From: a virus
Reading direction: 5' to 3' (one strand)
Length of the DNA: 36,764 nt
IMG/VR virus record: IMGVR_UViG_3300045968_000110
Location: 1 to 36,764 of that record
Within the stretch, counting starts at the first letter, position 1, and each line of letters begins with the position of its first letter. Positions 8,124 through 15,132 of this stretch are shown piece after piece. The translations under genes and the position numbers were made by a program. Under the pieces are notes generated by a model that saw nothing but the letters and a program-made list of their open reading frames with translations, searched no databases and was not told the DNA's origin.

Positions 8124-8392
8124 GTGTCCGGCCAGGCTTCGCCGGTCGTGTCGTACGCGATCACCACCGTGCCCGCCGTGGCCAGCCTCAACTTACGATC
8201 GTCTTCGAAGTGCAGGTGCAAGTCGCGATGCAACCAAGCCCACGGCTCAAGCCCGATCTTGACGCGCGCCGGAAATCGCCCGCGCTCCAACACGCTGATG
8301 GCCAGGTCGCAGATCGCGCCGTAGACGGTCGCCCCGTTCGCCACCCAATCTGGCTCCGGGCCGTCCCAAGGTTCACCCCTGGCAAGCGTCAA
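8120..8392 (-). CDS. hypothetical protein between terminase subunits
   Basis: About 90 residues if translation starts at the TTG overlapping the TerS stop (TTGA); longer upstream starts would run through TerS in another frame. Contains a helix (GAICDLAISVLERGRF) and a beta-rich stretch (LEPWAWLHRDLHLHFED, then KLRLATAGTVVIAYDTTG). It overlaps the terminase start by 4 bases, which supports its being a translated gene. No family recognised. Confidence 0.5.
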   Translation of the reverse strand: MTLARGEPWDGPEPDWVANGATVYGAICDLAISVLERGRFPARVKIGLEPWAWLHRDLHLHFEDDRKLRLATAGTVVIAYDTTGEAWPDT

Positions 8393-8754
8393 TTCAGATG
8401 CTCCGCCAGCCACTCGACCACCTCCGGCGGCGCGTCCGACAGGTCGGCCTTGATCTCTCGCACCGGCCCCTCGACGCGGTTCAGGTACAACTCCATGTAC
8501 GCCTCGCTGTGCCTCCGGACGTGGCCGCACACCGCGCCCTCGTGAAACTTCGGCTCGTCCCACCCCTCCACGGCCAGCTCGCGCAGCTTGGCGTACACCT
8601 CGCGCATGTTCTCGACCGTGCGGTGCTCGGCGTCCAGCATGCGCTGGATCTCGCGCAGCGACTTCGGCCGCCCTCCAGGGTTCGCCGTGCCGCCCGGCAG
8701 GAGTTGCCCCTTCGCGTTTCGCGCGGGCTTCTTGTTCTGAAGCCGCTCAGCCAA
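8389..8754 (-). CDS. terminase small subunit-like DNA-binding protein
   Basis: 121 residues, TTG start. The start is set by a strong Shine-Dalgarno AAGGAGA ending 6 bases upstream. The N-terminus carries GQLLPGGTANPGGRPK, the hallmark of a family (DUF5681-like) often encoded directly before large terminases, followed by helices (SLREIQRMLDAEHRTVENM). It is expected to recognise phage DNA and feed it to TerL. Gene order agrees. Small terminases diverge quickly, so this is a family-and-context call. Confidence 0.72.
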   Translation of the reverse strand: MAERLQNKKPARNAKGQLLPGGTANPGGRPKSLREIQRMLDAEHRTVENMREVYAKLRELAVEGWDEPKFHEGAVCGHVRRHSEAYMELYLNRVEGPVREIKADLSDAPPEVVEWLAEHLN

Positions 8755-8830
8755 GTCGCTTCTCCTTGAGCGCCTTCGCGCCGGACTCCGACGCTTGTCG
8801 GATAGCCCGCCGCAGATCGTCCAGCGTCAC
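8747..8830 (-). CDS. very small hypothetical ORF (27 residues)
   Basis: A GTG start overlaps the previous gene's stop (GTGA) with GGAGG-like bases upstream, and its end overlaps the TerS start. The product is one amphipathic helix (VTLDDLRRAIRQASESG, then KALKEKRLG). The tight overlap at both ends matches the style of neighbouring junctions, but the ORF is so short that chance is possible. It also holds the Shine-Dalgarno of TerS. Confidence 0.35.
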   Translation of the reverse strand: MTLDDLRRAIRQASESGAKALKEKRLG

Positions 8831-9630
8831 CCTGCCGCCCCCTCCGGCTCCACGCGGTCGGCCTGCAGGATGCCGTCCCAGGGCACCGTGATGGTCGTGC
8901 GCGTGTTCTCGCCGTTCGTCTTCGTCTCGAGTTCCACGTTGATGCCGCCGGCGTGCGGCACGCCTTCCACCTCGATGAACATCCGGCGCTGGCGGGCGCC
9001 GATGCGTGGGTCTCGGACGTCGATGTCTCGTTTGAGCAAGATCCTGGTGTAGTGCACTCGCTTTGGCTCGGCCATGGGCTCCTCCTTCGGTTCGTCCTCC
9101 GGCGGCACCAGCCGCAAGAGCATCGGGTCACCGCCGAACAGATCGCGCAGTTTCCCCCTGTCGGCGCACTGAAGCGCCAGCATGCAAACCCTCACTGTTA
9201 CGCGTCGATCCGAGCGCATCAGCAGCCCGCGCACGTCGTCGGGAGCCTGGGACACTGTCCCACCCCCCGCGGCCACCTTTCGCCAAGGGTTATCCACTGG
9301 CGCCGCCGGCGCCCACCGCTCCACACGCTCGATCGCCCGCGTGACCGCGCGCTTAGACGCCTTCAGCTTCGCCGCCAGCAACGCCAGCGGCCGCCCCTGC
9401 GCGTACAGCGACCACACCCGCCGCTGCCACGGCGTATCGAAGCGGTGAGCGCGCAGAACATCTTGCGCCCAGGCAAGCCATGCGCTCACCGCCTCCGGCT
9501 GCGCCGGCCGCGCCGCGGGCGTGCCGCGCCTCCATGATCGTCGCGCCGTGTTCGCTCGAACGAGCTCGCGGTCGATCGGCGCGAGGTTTTCGCTTGCCAA
9601 TCGGCGCTCCCATACAGCAGCCGCGGTCAT
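8827..9630 (-). CDS. HTH DNA-binding protein with C-terminal beta-rich extension
   Basis: 267 residues from the ATG at 9630; first gene of the leftward late block. Residues 60-110 look like a sigma-region-4-type helix-turn-helix (TPWQRRVWSLYAQGRPLALL, then KLKASKRAVTRAIERVERW), as in phage late regulators. A linker encoded by repeat R2 (GGTVSQAP) follows, then a helical section and a beta-rich end (RRMFIEVEGVPHAGGINVEL). An ATG at 9075 with a strong AAGGAGGAG Shine-Dalgarno would make a second, 82-residue product in the same frame. Either one two-part protein or a nested gene; both fit. Confidence 0.6.
   Translation of the reverse strand: MTAAAVWERRLASENLAPIDRELVRANTARRSWRRGTPAARPAQPEAVSAWLAWAQDVLRAHRFDTPWQRRVWSLYAQGRPLALLAAKLKASKRAVTRAIERVERWAPAAPVDNPWRKVAAGGGTVSQAPDDVRGLLMRSDRRVTVRVCMLALQCADRGKLRDLFGGDPMLLRLVPPEDEPKEEPMAEPKRVHYTRILLKRDIDVRDPRIGARQRRMFIEVEGVPHAGGINVELETKTNGENTRTTITVPWDGILQADRVEPEGAAG
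9242..9265 (-). repeat. repeat R2, copy 3
   Basis: 24-bp element with core TGGGACACTGTCCCA, same orientation as copies 1 and 4. It lies inside the 267-residue gene, in frame (GTVSQAP), about 170 bases upstream of the internal start at 9075. No R1 copy accompanies it. Confidence 0.85.
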
Positions 9631-9902
9631 TTTACAAACGACTCGTGGCTTTATTTGCTGCCGTTGTCAACATGTAGTCAAACAACCCCCATGCCGCAAG
9701 GCACACCCGGGGCGATCTTCTCCCCGTCCAGGAAGGCGTCCCTGCTTCAACGCCGCGTGGCTGGCGCCCGTCTGTCGGGCCGGCGCAACGCCGCGGCTAT
9801 GTATTCGAGAGCGCGTCCACGTTCGCATGGCGCGGCAAGCCCCGGTGGCCCGCGCCTCCGCCGTTGCCCCACACGAGGGGCGGCGTTTGCGGTGAGACGT
9901 AT
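9631..9902. other. gap between early and late leftward operons (putative late promoter region)
   Basis: No convincing gene in 272 bases. The part near 9635-9690 is much more AT-rich than its surroundings and, on the minus strand, holds TTGACT (9677-9682) and TTGACA (9665-9670) followed by AAATAA, so it could carry the late promoter; no well-spaced -10 stands out. Near 9866-9881 the inverted repeat GCCCC-ACACGA-GGGGC could end early transcription but lacks a T tract. The ORFs that cross the region look like shadows. Confidence 0.35.
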
Positions 9903-10571
9903 TCATCCGCCCTCGGTGCCCTCCCCTGTCTTGCGCTCGTTAGTGGGAGGGTGAAGCGGGCGCCCGGCGTCGCGACAGGCGGGGGTGCAGTAATGTCGGT
10001 TCGTCGGGTCCATCGGCGCGTAGAAGCCGCTCCACTGCTGCCCGTAAACGTCCGGTTGCCCGCATCCAGGCTTGCACCTCGGCCCCTCGTCTCCTGGCTT
10101 GGGAGGGGCGGGAGCGGTGAGGACGCGGATTGCCCTGTCGAGGATTTCGTAAGCGTCGCCGGGGTTGGGACACTGCGCGCGTGCCGCCTCCAGTGCTTCA
10201 CGAGCTGAGCGGAGTTGGCTGATGAAGACAGCGGCCCGGGAGCACTCCAGTTTCCACAGGGCAATCGATCCGTCCCGTTCCGCCTCTAGTGCTGCGACCT
10301 TGCCGGCGAGTTCTTTCTCACGCTCTGCACGTAAGCAGGTGTCGCGTTCGTGGTCGCGCCCGGCAATCGCCTTGTCCCGAGCCCGCTCCGCCTCGGCCCT
10401 GGCTGCTTCGGAGGTAGCGAGAGCGGCCCGGGCCGTGTGTAGCTCGGCCTCACGGTCGCCAAGGGTTCGCACGACTCGCGTGTACGCCTCCGCAAGCGCT
10501 TCCTCTTCGCCGTCAATCATCCCGTCCTCAAGCTCATCGTGGGTCGCCTTGGACCAATCCTGTGTGCTCAC
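9903..10571 (-). CDS. coiled-coil protein with C-terminal cysteine cluster
   Basis: 222 residues, ATG start overlapping the previous stop (ATGA). Residues 20-140 form a long coiled coil (AELHTARAALATSEAARAEA and following). The C-terminal part carries CKPGCG and HYCTPACRDAG, a CxxxC plus CxxxC arrangement able to bind zinc. It is the last gene of the early leftward operon. No family recognised; the layout suggests an oligomeric protein with a small zinc module. Confidence 0.6.
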   Translation of the reverse strand: MSTQDWSKATHDELEDGMIDGEEEALAEAYTRVVRTLGDREAELHTARAALATSEAARAEAERARDKAIAGRDHERDTCLRAEREKELAGKVAALEAERDGSIALWKLECSRAAVFISQLRSAREALEAARAQCPNPGDAYEILDRAIRVLTAPAPPKPGDEGPRCKPGCGQPDVYGQQWSGFYAPMDPTNRHYCTPACRDAGRPLHPPTNERKTGEGTEGG

Positions 10572-10738
10572 GGCTTCGCCCGCCTTCCTGGTTTCTTGGG
10601 GGTGGGGCGCGAGAGCGGCTTGACGCGCACCGGGCCTTGCGTTGGTATTTCGTGCCCGTCGACAATCATCCTTCCATTGCCGAGCGTGACGCTGTGCCTG
10701 TGCGCATCGGTTCGCAGGCAGTAGGGACAGTCGGTCAT
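10568..10738 (-). CDS. small zinc-motif hypothetical protein
   Basis: 56 residues. The ATG at 10738 is chosen for its GGAGGAGG Shine-Dalgarno and a 4-base overlap with the gene before it. The N-terminus MTDCPYCLRTDAHRH has a CxxC followed by His residues, a likely zinc knuckle; the C-terminus is Lys/Pro/Arg-rich. Probably binds nucleic acid, but no family recognised. Confidence 0.55.
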   Translation of the reverse strand: MTDCPYCLRTDAHRHSVTLGNGRMIVDGHEIPTQGPVRVKPLSRPTPKKPGRRAKP

Positions 10739-11004
10739 CCCCTCCTCCGTTTCTGGCGGGTGGCCGTCCAGTCCCAACTCTGCAATCGATTGGTCCCGTA
10801 GATCGTCCAGCGCGGGTTTATCGGTTGCGGCTTCCCGTACCAGCGGGCGGGGTAGCCGTCGAGGAGAATGGAGGCGGCGTCCATGTGCGTGTGCGGCCAG
10901 TCGAAACGCCACGCGCAGCCACGGCAACGAACGCGACGCCACGGTCGGCGGTGCCGGCGTTCCCAGTTGTTCACCGTGTCGCGCGCCCGCTCCAGCCGGT
11001 TCAC
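10735..11004 (-). CDS. small basic protein with CxxC motif
   Basis: 89 residues, very basic and Trp-rich. Contains VRCRGCAWRFDWPHTHMD, a CxxC followed by two His residues that could complete a zinc site. Start and stop overlap its neighbours by 4 bases each. No family recognised. Confidence 0.55.
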   Translation of the reverse strand: MNRLERARDTVNNWERRHRRPWRRVRCRGCAWRFDWPHTHMDAASILLDGYPARWYGKPQPINPRWTIYGTNRLQSWDWTATRQKRRRG

Positions 11005-11207
11005 CGCTCCCCTCCAGTAGTGCGCCGCTCAAGAAACTCGGCGATGGCAACCTGCATCGCGCTTTCCATGGTCACGCGGTTTTCGGTGCAGAAGGCGCGG
11101 AGGCTTTGCGCAAGCTCGGCCCCGACACGGGCTGCGATGTTCGGATTCGTCGCAGACTTCCGCTGCACTTCCTTCGGCGGTTTCAGTACGTATTCGTTAC
11201 CCGCCAT
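11001..11207 (-). CDS. ribbon-helix-helix-like DNA-binding protein
   Basis: 68 residues from the ATG at 11207, preceded by GGAGG at 6 bases; longer upstream starts are less likely. Residues 18-60 fit the ribbon-helix-helix (Arc/CopG) plan: a short strand (NPNIAARVGAELAQ), a helix (SLRAFCTENRVT) and a second helix (ESAMQVAIAEFLERR). Such proteins bind palindromic operators as dimers, so this is a candidate reader of repeat R2, though nothing here proves it. Confidence 0.55.
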   Translation of the reverse strand: MAGNEYVLKPPKEVQRKSATNPNIAARVGAELAQSLRAFCTENRVTMESAMQVAIAEFLERRTTGGER

Positions 11208-11778
11208 CGCGCCCTCCAGTAGTAGGAGAGGGGCCGAGAAAGGCGCGAGCCCGACAGTACCAGCACGTCGGTTTACCATCGGGGTCCGTGAGGTCGATGC
11301 AGAACGATTCGCCGGGGTTGGCGCCAGCCGACGCTTCCACGCACGTCCAGGAATTCGCCTCCTCCCGCAGCAACCCCTCAGCCTCAGCCAGACGGCTAGC
11401 GAGGGAGGCGCGGTCGGATTCGATTGCAGCGGTCAGTGCAGCGATGTAGTTGGCCTTCGTGTTGTATGGCTCGCGGGCGGCAAATTCCTCGGCCACGCTT
11501 CGCGCACTCTGCCCAACAGGGGCGGCAGCCTCTTGGTGGGTGCGGAGGGCGGCGCGTTCGTAGCTTTCGAGGGCTTCAAGCAGGGACGCAACCGCGTCGC
11601 CGTAATCGTAGACACGCGGCGGGATTCTGTGCGCTTGGCTCTCGCCCGTCCTCCTAGCCTCGGTCGCAAGCTCTTGAAGCTGGCGCGTGTACTGGTTCTG
11701 TGCGTCTCGGACGCGGCGAATCTCGCGGGCCGCGTCGACCAAGCCGGCCGTGGCCTCCCGTAGTCCGTTGGGGGTCAT
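11197..11778 (-). CDS. coiled-coil hypothetical protein with CxxC
   Basis: 193 residues from the ATG at 11778 that overlaps the preceding stop (ATGA). Mostly helical with coiled-coil character (residues 5-60 and 85-135). The C-terminal section holds SWTCVEAS and CIDLTDPDGKPTCWYCRA, a likely small zinc-binding unit. Part of the run of coiled-coil and zinc-motif genes at the end of the early operon. No family recognised. Confidence 0.55.
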   Translation of the reverse strand: MTPNGLREATAGLVDAAREIRRVRDAQNQYTRQLQELATEARRTGESQAHRIPPRVYDYGDAVASLLEALESYERAALRTHQEAAAPVGQSARSVAEEFAAREPYNTKANYIAALTAAIESDRASLASRLAEAEGLLREEANSWTCVEASAGANPGESFCIDLTDPDGKPTCWYCRARAFLGPSPTTGGRDGG

Positions 11779-11957
11779 GAAAGCACCGTCCCGCATGCGC
11801 GGCAGACCTGCTGATCAATGCGTAGTCCGTAGTCGATTTGGGTTCGCCATACCGGAAGGTGCGGCGGGCACGTCATCGGACCAGCGGGGCGCAACCTTGC
11901 ACGCGGCCCCATGGAATTCAGGTTGCGAACCCCCTGTTTCGTTTTCGATTCGCTCAT
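11775..11957 (-). CDS. small zinc-ribbon protein
   Basis: 60 residues; the ATG at 11957 overlaps the previous stop (ATGA). MTCPPHLPVW near the middle and QVCRACGTVLS at the end give C-H and CxxC pairs consistent with a zinc ribbon. No family recognised. Confidence 0.55.
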   Translation of the reverse strand: MSESKTKQGVRNLNSMGPRARLRPAGPMTCPPHLPVWRTQIDYGLRIDQQVCRACGTVLS

Positions 11958-12409
11958 GGCGCATCCGGGAGTAGGTCGAAATCGTCGACAGGGGCGTACC
12001 AACTTCGTTTGGGTTTGGCGGGCGGGTGGTCCGTCCTAGCGGGGCGCCGAGACCGACGGCGGTCGTCCATGTCGTCCATTGCGATGCGCTGCGAAAGCTC
12101 CGTCTCGTTCGCTACCTGACGCTCACCGTGATAGCGACCGATGACCCGATTTGCGACGTTAGCCTCTACGGCTACAGCCGCCACGACACCGTCGACACGG
12201 CGGTGCTTGTAGGAGTCAAAAGCGTCGGAGTCCGTGAGGCGTTCGTACGGAATCCAGTCTCGGCCGTTGTGGCTGACTTCGCGCTCGGGAGGCTTCGAGG
12301 ATGGGCCAGCAACCTCCTCGTCGGCGCGGATTGTTCGTCCGTACGTCGCATCCATGTCGTCATTCCACCGTCGCCTCTGCCCTACTTGCACCGTCGGTTT
12401 CTCACTCAT
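11954..12409 (-). CDS. charged hypothetical protein
   Basis: 151 residues, ATG start overlapping the preceding stop by 8 bases. Rich in Asp and Arg, with RDWIPYERLTDSDAFDSY and a predicted helix around VVAAVAVEANVANRVIGR. The C-terminus is disordered. No domain recognised; probably one of the phage's fast-evolving host-interaction or regulatory proteins. Confidence 0.5.
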   Translation of the reverse strand: MSEKPTVQVGQRRRWNDDMDATYGRTIRADEEVAGPSSKPPEREVSHNGRDWIPYERLTDSDAFDSYKHRRVDGVVAAVAVEANVANRVIGRYHGERQVANETELSQRIAMDDMDDRRRSRRPARTDHPPAKPKRSWYAPVDDFDLLPDAP

Positions 12410-12755
12410 GGCTCCCTCCTTCGGTTACGGGCCGCAGCAATCCAAACTTCCGACACCAATTCACGTCGAGTCCGGCGGCTTCGGCCTTGGCGATGTCGTC
12501 GGGCCACGTTCCGCCGTTCGGAAATGCCTTCTCAAACGCTTGCACGGCTGCATTGCAGGCGTTGCCGCGTTTCAGATGTTCGGCGGTCACGGGGACAGCG
12601 GACGGCAGACAGGCCAAGAGATCGTACCCGGACCCGGACCCGGACCCGTACCCGTACCCGCACCTGTACCCGTACCCGTCCCCGGTCCCGTACCCGGACA
12701 CGATCTTGGGAACTTCCCCGCGCAACACGGCTACGTCCACGGCGCCGTCTCCCAC
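12402..12755 (-). CDS. protein with Tyr-Gly/Ser-Gly repeat tract
   Basis: 117 residues from GTG at 12755; a GTG at 12740 that overlaps the upstream stop is also possible. Residues 20-44 are a low-complexity YG/SG/DG tract encoded by hexamer repeats (12624-12698). The C-terminal 60 residues look folded and helical (AEHLKRGNACNAAVQAFEKA, then GLDVNWCRKFGLL). No family recognised. Slippage in the hexamer array would change the tract length without shifting the frame. Confidence 0.5.
   Translation of the reverse strand: MGDGAVDVAVLRGEVPKIVSGYGTGDGYGYRCGYGYGSGSGSGYDLLACLPSAVPVTAEHLKRGNACNAAVQAFEKAFPNGGTWPDDIAKAEAAGLDVNWCRKFGLLRPVTEGGSHE
12624..12698. repeat. imperfect hexanucleotide array (GTACCC/GGACCC)
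   Basis: About twelve consecutive 6-base units of the type GTACCC, GGACCC or GTCCCC on the plus strand. Because the unit is a multiple of three, copy changes keep the reading frame of the surrounding gene. Confidence 0.8.
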
Positions 12756-13033
12756 CTCGCCACGGCTTCCGGCGTGACATCCATAACCGCCGTGATGTTC
12801 CGCAGCTTGATATCAGCGGCGGGACCAATGCGGCAGCTAGCACTCGGACCGTTTGCTGCGAGCCCCATGAACCCCTTGACGTCGGCGCTCCAGTAGACGC
12901 ACAGCCGCGCCCGCTTGAGCGGGATCACGTCTGCGTCGATGTCCGCCGGCTTGATGTAGCCGAAAAACATCCCGCGGTGCTCCGTCGTCACGATTACCGC
13001 TCGCTCGCTCTCTCCGTTCGTTGCTTTCTTCAT
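12731..13033 (-). CDS. DUF6948-like phage protein
   Basis: 100 residues, ATG start overlapping the previous gene's region. Contains HRGMFFGYIKPADI, LKRARLCVYWSADVKGFMGL, IGPAADIKLRNITAVMDVTP and a C-terminal AVARWETAPW, matching my memory of a conserved small phage protein family (DUF6948). Function of the family is unknown to me. Size is the full family length. Confidence 0.65.
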   Translation of the reverse strand: MKKATNGESERAVIVTTEHRGMFFGYIKPADIDADVIPLKRARLCVYWSADVKGFMGLAANGPSASCRIGPAADIKLRNITAVMDVTPEAVARWETAPWT

Positions 13034-13206
13034 GGCTCCCTCCTCGGTTCTTTCGGTTCTAGTGGTGGTGCGGCGGGGCAGTTGCAGTCCATCAACACGG
13101 CATCGAAGGCATGCGCTGGGTCGGCCGGGTGTCCTTTCCCGCGCTGGTCAATGACGTGCCACCACTTCCCATCGCTGTCCTGCCAGTGGACGATCGCGGC
13201 TACCAT
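13030..13206 (-). CDS. small hypothetical protein
   Basis: 58 residues from the ATG at 13206, which overlaps the stop of the small membrane ORF (ATGGTAG); a longer frame to 13302 or beyond exists but would overlap two other genes. Compact beta start (MVAAIVHWQDSDGKWWHVID) and a Cys pair CNC near the end. No family recognised. Confidence 0.5.
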   Translation of the reverse strand: MVAAIVHWQDSDGKWWHVIDQRGKGHPADPAHAFDAVLMDCNCPAAPPLEPKEPRREP

Positions 13207-13289
13207 TTGCCACCCGCGCACGTCCAGCCCATGAGGCACCCATAAATAAACAGCCCCCAGCACACGAGAATCATCACGCGCGCGCTCAC
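13200..13289 (-). CDS. tiny single-span membrane protein (29 residues)
   Basis: The GTG at 13289 overlaps the upstream stop (GTGA) and the TAG at its end overlaps the next ATG. The product begins MSARVMILVCWGLFIYGCL, one hydrophobic span of about 17 residues with a short tail. The overlap pattern at both ends is the same as for the proven-looking neighbours, which raises confidence despite the length. Possibly a small inhibitor or lysis accessory; unknown. Confidence 0.5.
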   Translation of the reverse strand: MSARVMILVCWGLFIYGCLMGWTCAGGKW

Positions 13290-13516
13290 CCCCCACCCCC
13301 ATACACCGCCCCGCTATCGTCATCATCCAAGCTGGCGTCGTAGTCCTCGTGGCAAGCGCAGCCGCACTCGTCGTCATCGTCGCATCGCAGTTTCGACGGC
13401 TCGACGTCAAGCATCGTCCGCAAGTCGTCGCTCACGCGAAACCGAATGCAGTCCCGACCATCGATGCGATGGCACGCGCACCCGATGCGCTCGCGCGGGT
13501 CAACCAACCCGCTCAC
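13286..13516 (-). CDS. cysteine-rich small acidic protein
   Basis: 76 residues from the GTG at 13516 overlapping the upstream stop. CACHRIDGRDC and CDDDDECGCACHEDYD provide several Cys and His residues, probably two zinc sites, followed by an Asp-rich tail. No family recognised. The start lies beside the 19-bp repeat at 13518. Confidence 0.5.
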   Translation of the reverse strand: MSGLVDPRERIGCACHRIDGRDCIRFRVSDDLRTMLDVEPSKLRCDDDDECGCACHEDYDASLDDDDSGAVYGGGG

Positions 13517-14142
13517 CGGGCACCCCCATACGCCGCCGCGCTGCGGGCGATGGAGAGGAGAAGGTCGCGGAAGGGGCGAGGGGTTCCTGCGCGCTGTCTT
13601 TTGCTGAGCCGCTGGCACACGCCCGTCCGTATGGCTCGCCTTCGTTCGGCTGCGGTGTGAAACCCGTCGTCAAGTCGCGTTCGGCGAGCTGCGCGACCCC
13701 AATTCAGCGCGGGCAGCTCGGCGCGCACGGCGTACAACCAGGTCATTTTCTGAGCTCTGTGGCCGTAGTGGCCCTGCGCCACGCAACACGTCTTGCCCAT
13801 TCCGTCCCCGGCATCCACCCAGCCACCAGCGTACGGAGGAGGCGCCAGGTTGAACGCGCGCCAGGCGTGAGACGCTTCGGGGTGCTCGAGCACGCCACCA
13901 AACGCGCGCACGGACGCGAGCGCTGCCGCGAAACAGCCCTTGTCGTCGCCCTTCTCTCGCCTCACCCGCGCAGACGGGCCTCCCGACCAGTACCGTCCCC
14001 ACCGCTCACACGGCGGATGCGCCACCACGGGCCACGGCCCCGCGTACTCCCTCGCATCTCGATTCGGCCACCCCCACGGCTCCACGTCATCCAGGCCGTA
14101 GTAGACCCCGCCGTAACGGACGTACAACGCGGCGACCTTCAC
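13513..14142 (-). CDS. C5-cytosine-methyltransferase-like protein
   Basis: 209 residues from the GTG at 14142 (GTGA overlap); the much longer frame upstream is a shadow of the HNH gene. Motifs: YGLDDVEPW (16-24), VVAHPPCERWGR (39-50) with the Pro-Cys pair of C5 methyltransferases, FGGVLEHP (81-88) in the place of the ENV/ENP motif, then HYGHRAQKMTWLY (125-137). This is a recurrent phage protein related to the catalytic core of DNA cytosine methyltransferases, but lacking a recognisable SAM-binding FxGxG motif, so enzymatic activity is uncertain. Confidence 0.6.
   Translation of the reverse strand: MKVAALYVRYGGVYYGLDDVEPWGWPNRDAREYAGPWPVVAHPPCERWGRYWSGGPSARVRREKGDDKGCFAAALASVRAFGGVLEHPEASHAWRAFNLAPPPYAGGWVDAGDGMGKTCCVAQGHYGHRAQKMTWLYAVRAELPALNWGRAARRTRLDDGFHTAAERRRAIRTGVCQRLSKRQRAGTPRPFRDLLLSIARSAAAYGGAR
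13518..13536 (-). repeat. 19-bp junction repeat, copy 1
   Basis: GGGCACCCCCATACGCCGC on the plus strand, identical to 14144-14162. Each copy spans the end of one gene and sits 1 base from the GTG of the next, so the upstream proteins end alike (AAYGGAR and AAYGGAL). A decayed third copy lies near 13293-13311. Confidence 0.8.
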
Positions 14143-14501
14143 AGGGCACCCCCATACGCCGCTTGAGTCACGGCCACCGCAATTGCTCCCCAGCCCCGCC
14201 TTCGAGCCACGGACCAGCCAGCGAAGATCCCGCCACCACCAACAACCCCATGCCACTGGCGGTGATGGAACGGACACATCGGAACGCAGTTGCGATCGGT
14301 GTTCTCGCCGTACCGGCCGCCGATGTGGTGGGCTTCCGGCCACCCCACGCACACCGACGCGTTTGGTATCAACTGGCGAACGATGCACGACTGCCCGCGC
14401 ACCCAGGCCATGTACTCCCAGTCCCGCTTACGGCGGGCGTGCTTGGTGTTGCCTCGGGGCTTGAGGCGGGTGTAGCGCTTGAGAGGTGTCCGGCGCATCA
14501 T
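14139..14501 (-). CDS. HNH endonuclease-like protein
   Basis: 120 residues; the ATG at 14501 overlaps the upstream stop (ATGATG). Residues 39-84 contain the HNH-type core: CIVRQLIPNASVCVG, EAHHIGG (56-62), DRNCVPMCPFHHRQWH (69-84) with paired His, Asn and Cys residues for metal binding. The N-terminus MMRRTPLKRYTRLKPRG resembles phage Nin-type or DUF968-type nucleases of recombination loci. Expected to nick or cut DNA during recombination or packaging. Confidence 0.72.
   Translation of the reverse strand: MMRRTPLKRYTRLKPRGNTKHARRKRDWEYMAWVRGQSCIVRQLIPNASVCVGWPEAHHIGGRYGENTDRNCVPMCPFHHRQWHGVVGGGGIFAGWSVARRRGWGAIAVAVTQAAYGGAL
14144..14162 (-). repeat. 19-bp junction repeat, copy 2
   Basis: Identical to 13518-13536, again at the overlap of one gene's end and the next gene's GTG start. 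Two exact copies 626 bp apart at functionally equal places suggest duplication of a translation-coupling junction. Confidence 0.8.
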
Positions 14502-14884
14502 GCCGCCCTCGGTTTCGCGTGCGGCGACGCGGCCACCTTCACACCTTGCTCGAGCAGCCGAAGGACGTGCCCGCAGGCCACCTCGATCGCCCGCGCTTCG
14601 CCCAGGTCCGCGGCCGCGCTGTGCAGCGACGCCGTCACCATCGTCAGCGCGTCGTACGTCGCCGGCTTCGACAGCCTGATGTCGCTGGCGATGTCGATGA
14701 ACATTCGGCAGCGGTCGGCGTCGAACGCCTTCCACGCCTGCTCCGCCTCCGCCGCGCGCGCGACCGCGCGGGCGTGCCGGAACGCCCAGTCGATCGTGAC
14801 GGTCGGTCCGCCGATGGCCAGGTCCTTGCGGGCCTGCTGCTCGACTTCTGCGAGCGTCACGCGCCGCTGTGCTGGCGTGCTCAT
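14498..14884 (-). CDS. helical hypothetical protein
   Basis: 128 residues from the ATG at 14884 (ATGA overlap with the previous gene). Entirely helical, Ala-rich: VTLAEVEQQARKDLAIG, then IDWAFRHARAVARAAEAEQA and further helices. No family recognised; position suggests a DNA-metabolism accessory protein. Confidence 0.55.
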   Translation of the reverse strand: MSTPAQRRVTLAEVEQQARKDLAIGGPTVTIDWAFRHARAVARAAEAEQAWKAFDADRCRMFIDIASDIRLSKPATYDALTMVTASLHSAAADLGEARAIEVACGHVLRLLEQGVKVAASPHAKPRAA

Positions 14885-15132
14885 GCCGCCCTCGCCGGCA
14901 CGGGCCCGATCGCCATGCCCACGCTCGCCTCGCGCGCCGTCGCCTCGCGGGCGATGTCCGCTACCGGCACCCAGCGCGGCCGCGACCAGCGGCGCGTGCC
15001 GCCGAAAGGCCCGCGCCACTTCGCGACCAGGGCCTGGTCGCCGCGCACAGCCTGCACCAGCGCCACGCGCGGCCCCGGGACGTTGTCCCGTGGAAAACGC
15101 ACGATCGCCACAAGACCGGCGGCGACCGTCAC
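14881..15132 (-). CDS. hypothetical protein
   Basis: 83 residues, GTG start overlapping the upstream stop. Beta-rich N-terminus (VAAGLVAIVRFPRDN), then GDQALVAKWRGPFGGTRRWS and RPRWVPVADIARE, which look like a small conserved SH3-like barrel seen in phage early proteins. The gene also carries an imperfect R2-like palindrome GGGACGTTGTCCC (near 15076-15088). No function assigned. Confidence 0.55.
   Translation of the reverse strand: MTVAAGLVAIVRFPRDNVPGPRVALVQAVRGDQALVAKWRGPFGGTRRWSRPRWVPVADIAREATAREASVGMAIGPVPARAA

Noticed and set aside
12026-13234. 402-codon plus-strand open frame with RT repeats
   Set aside because: The Arg-Thr tract is the hexamer array read in another frame; the minus-strand genes have overlaps and recognised features.
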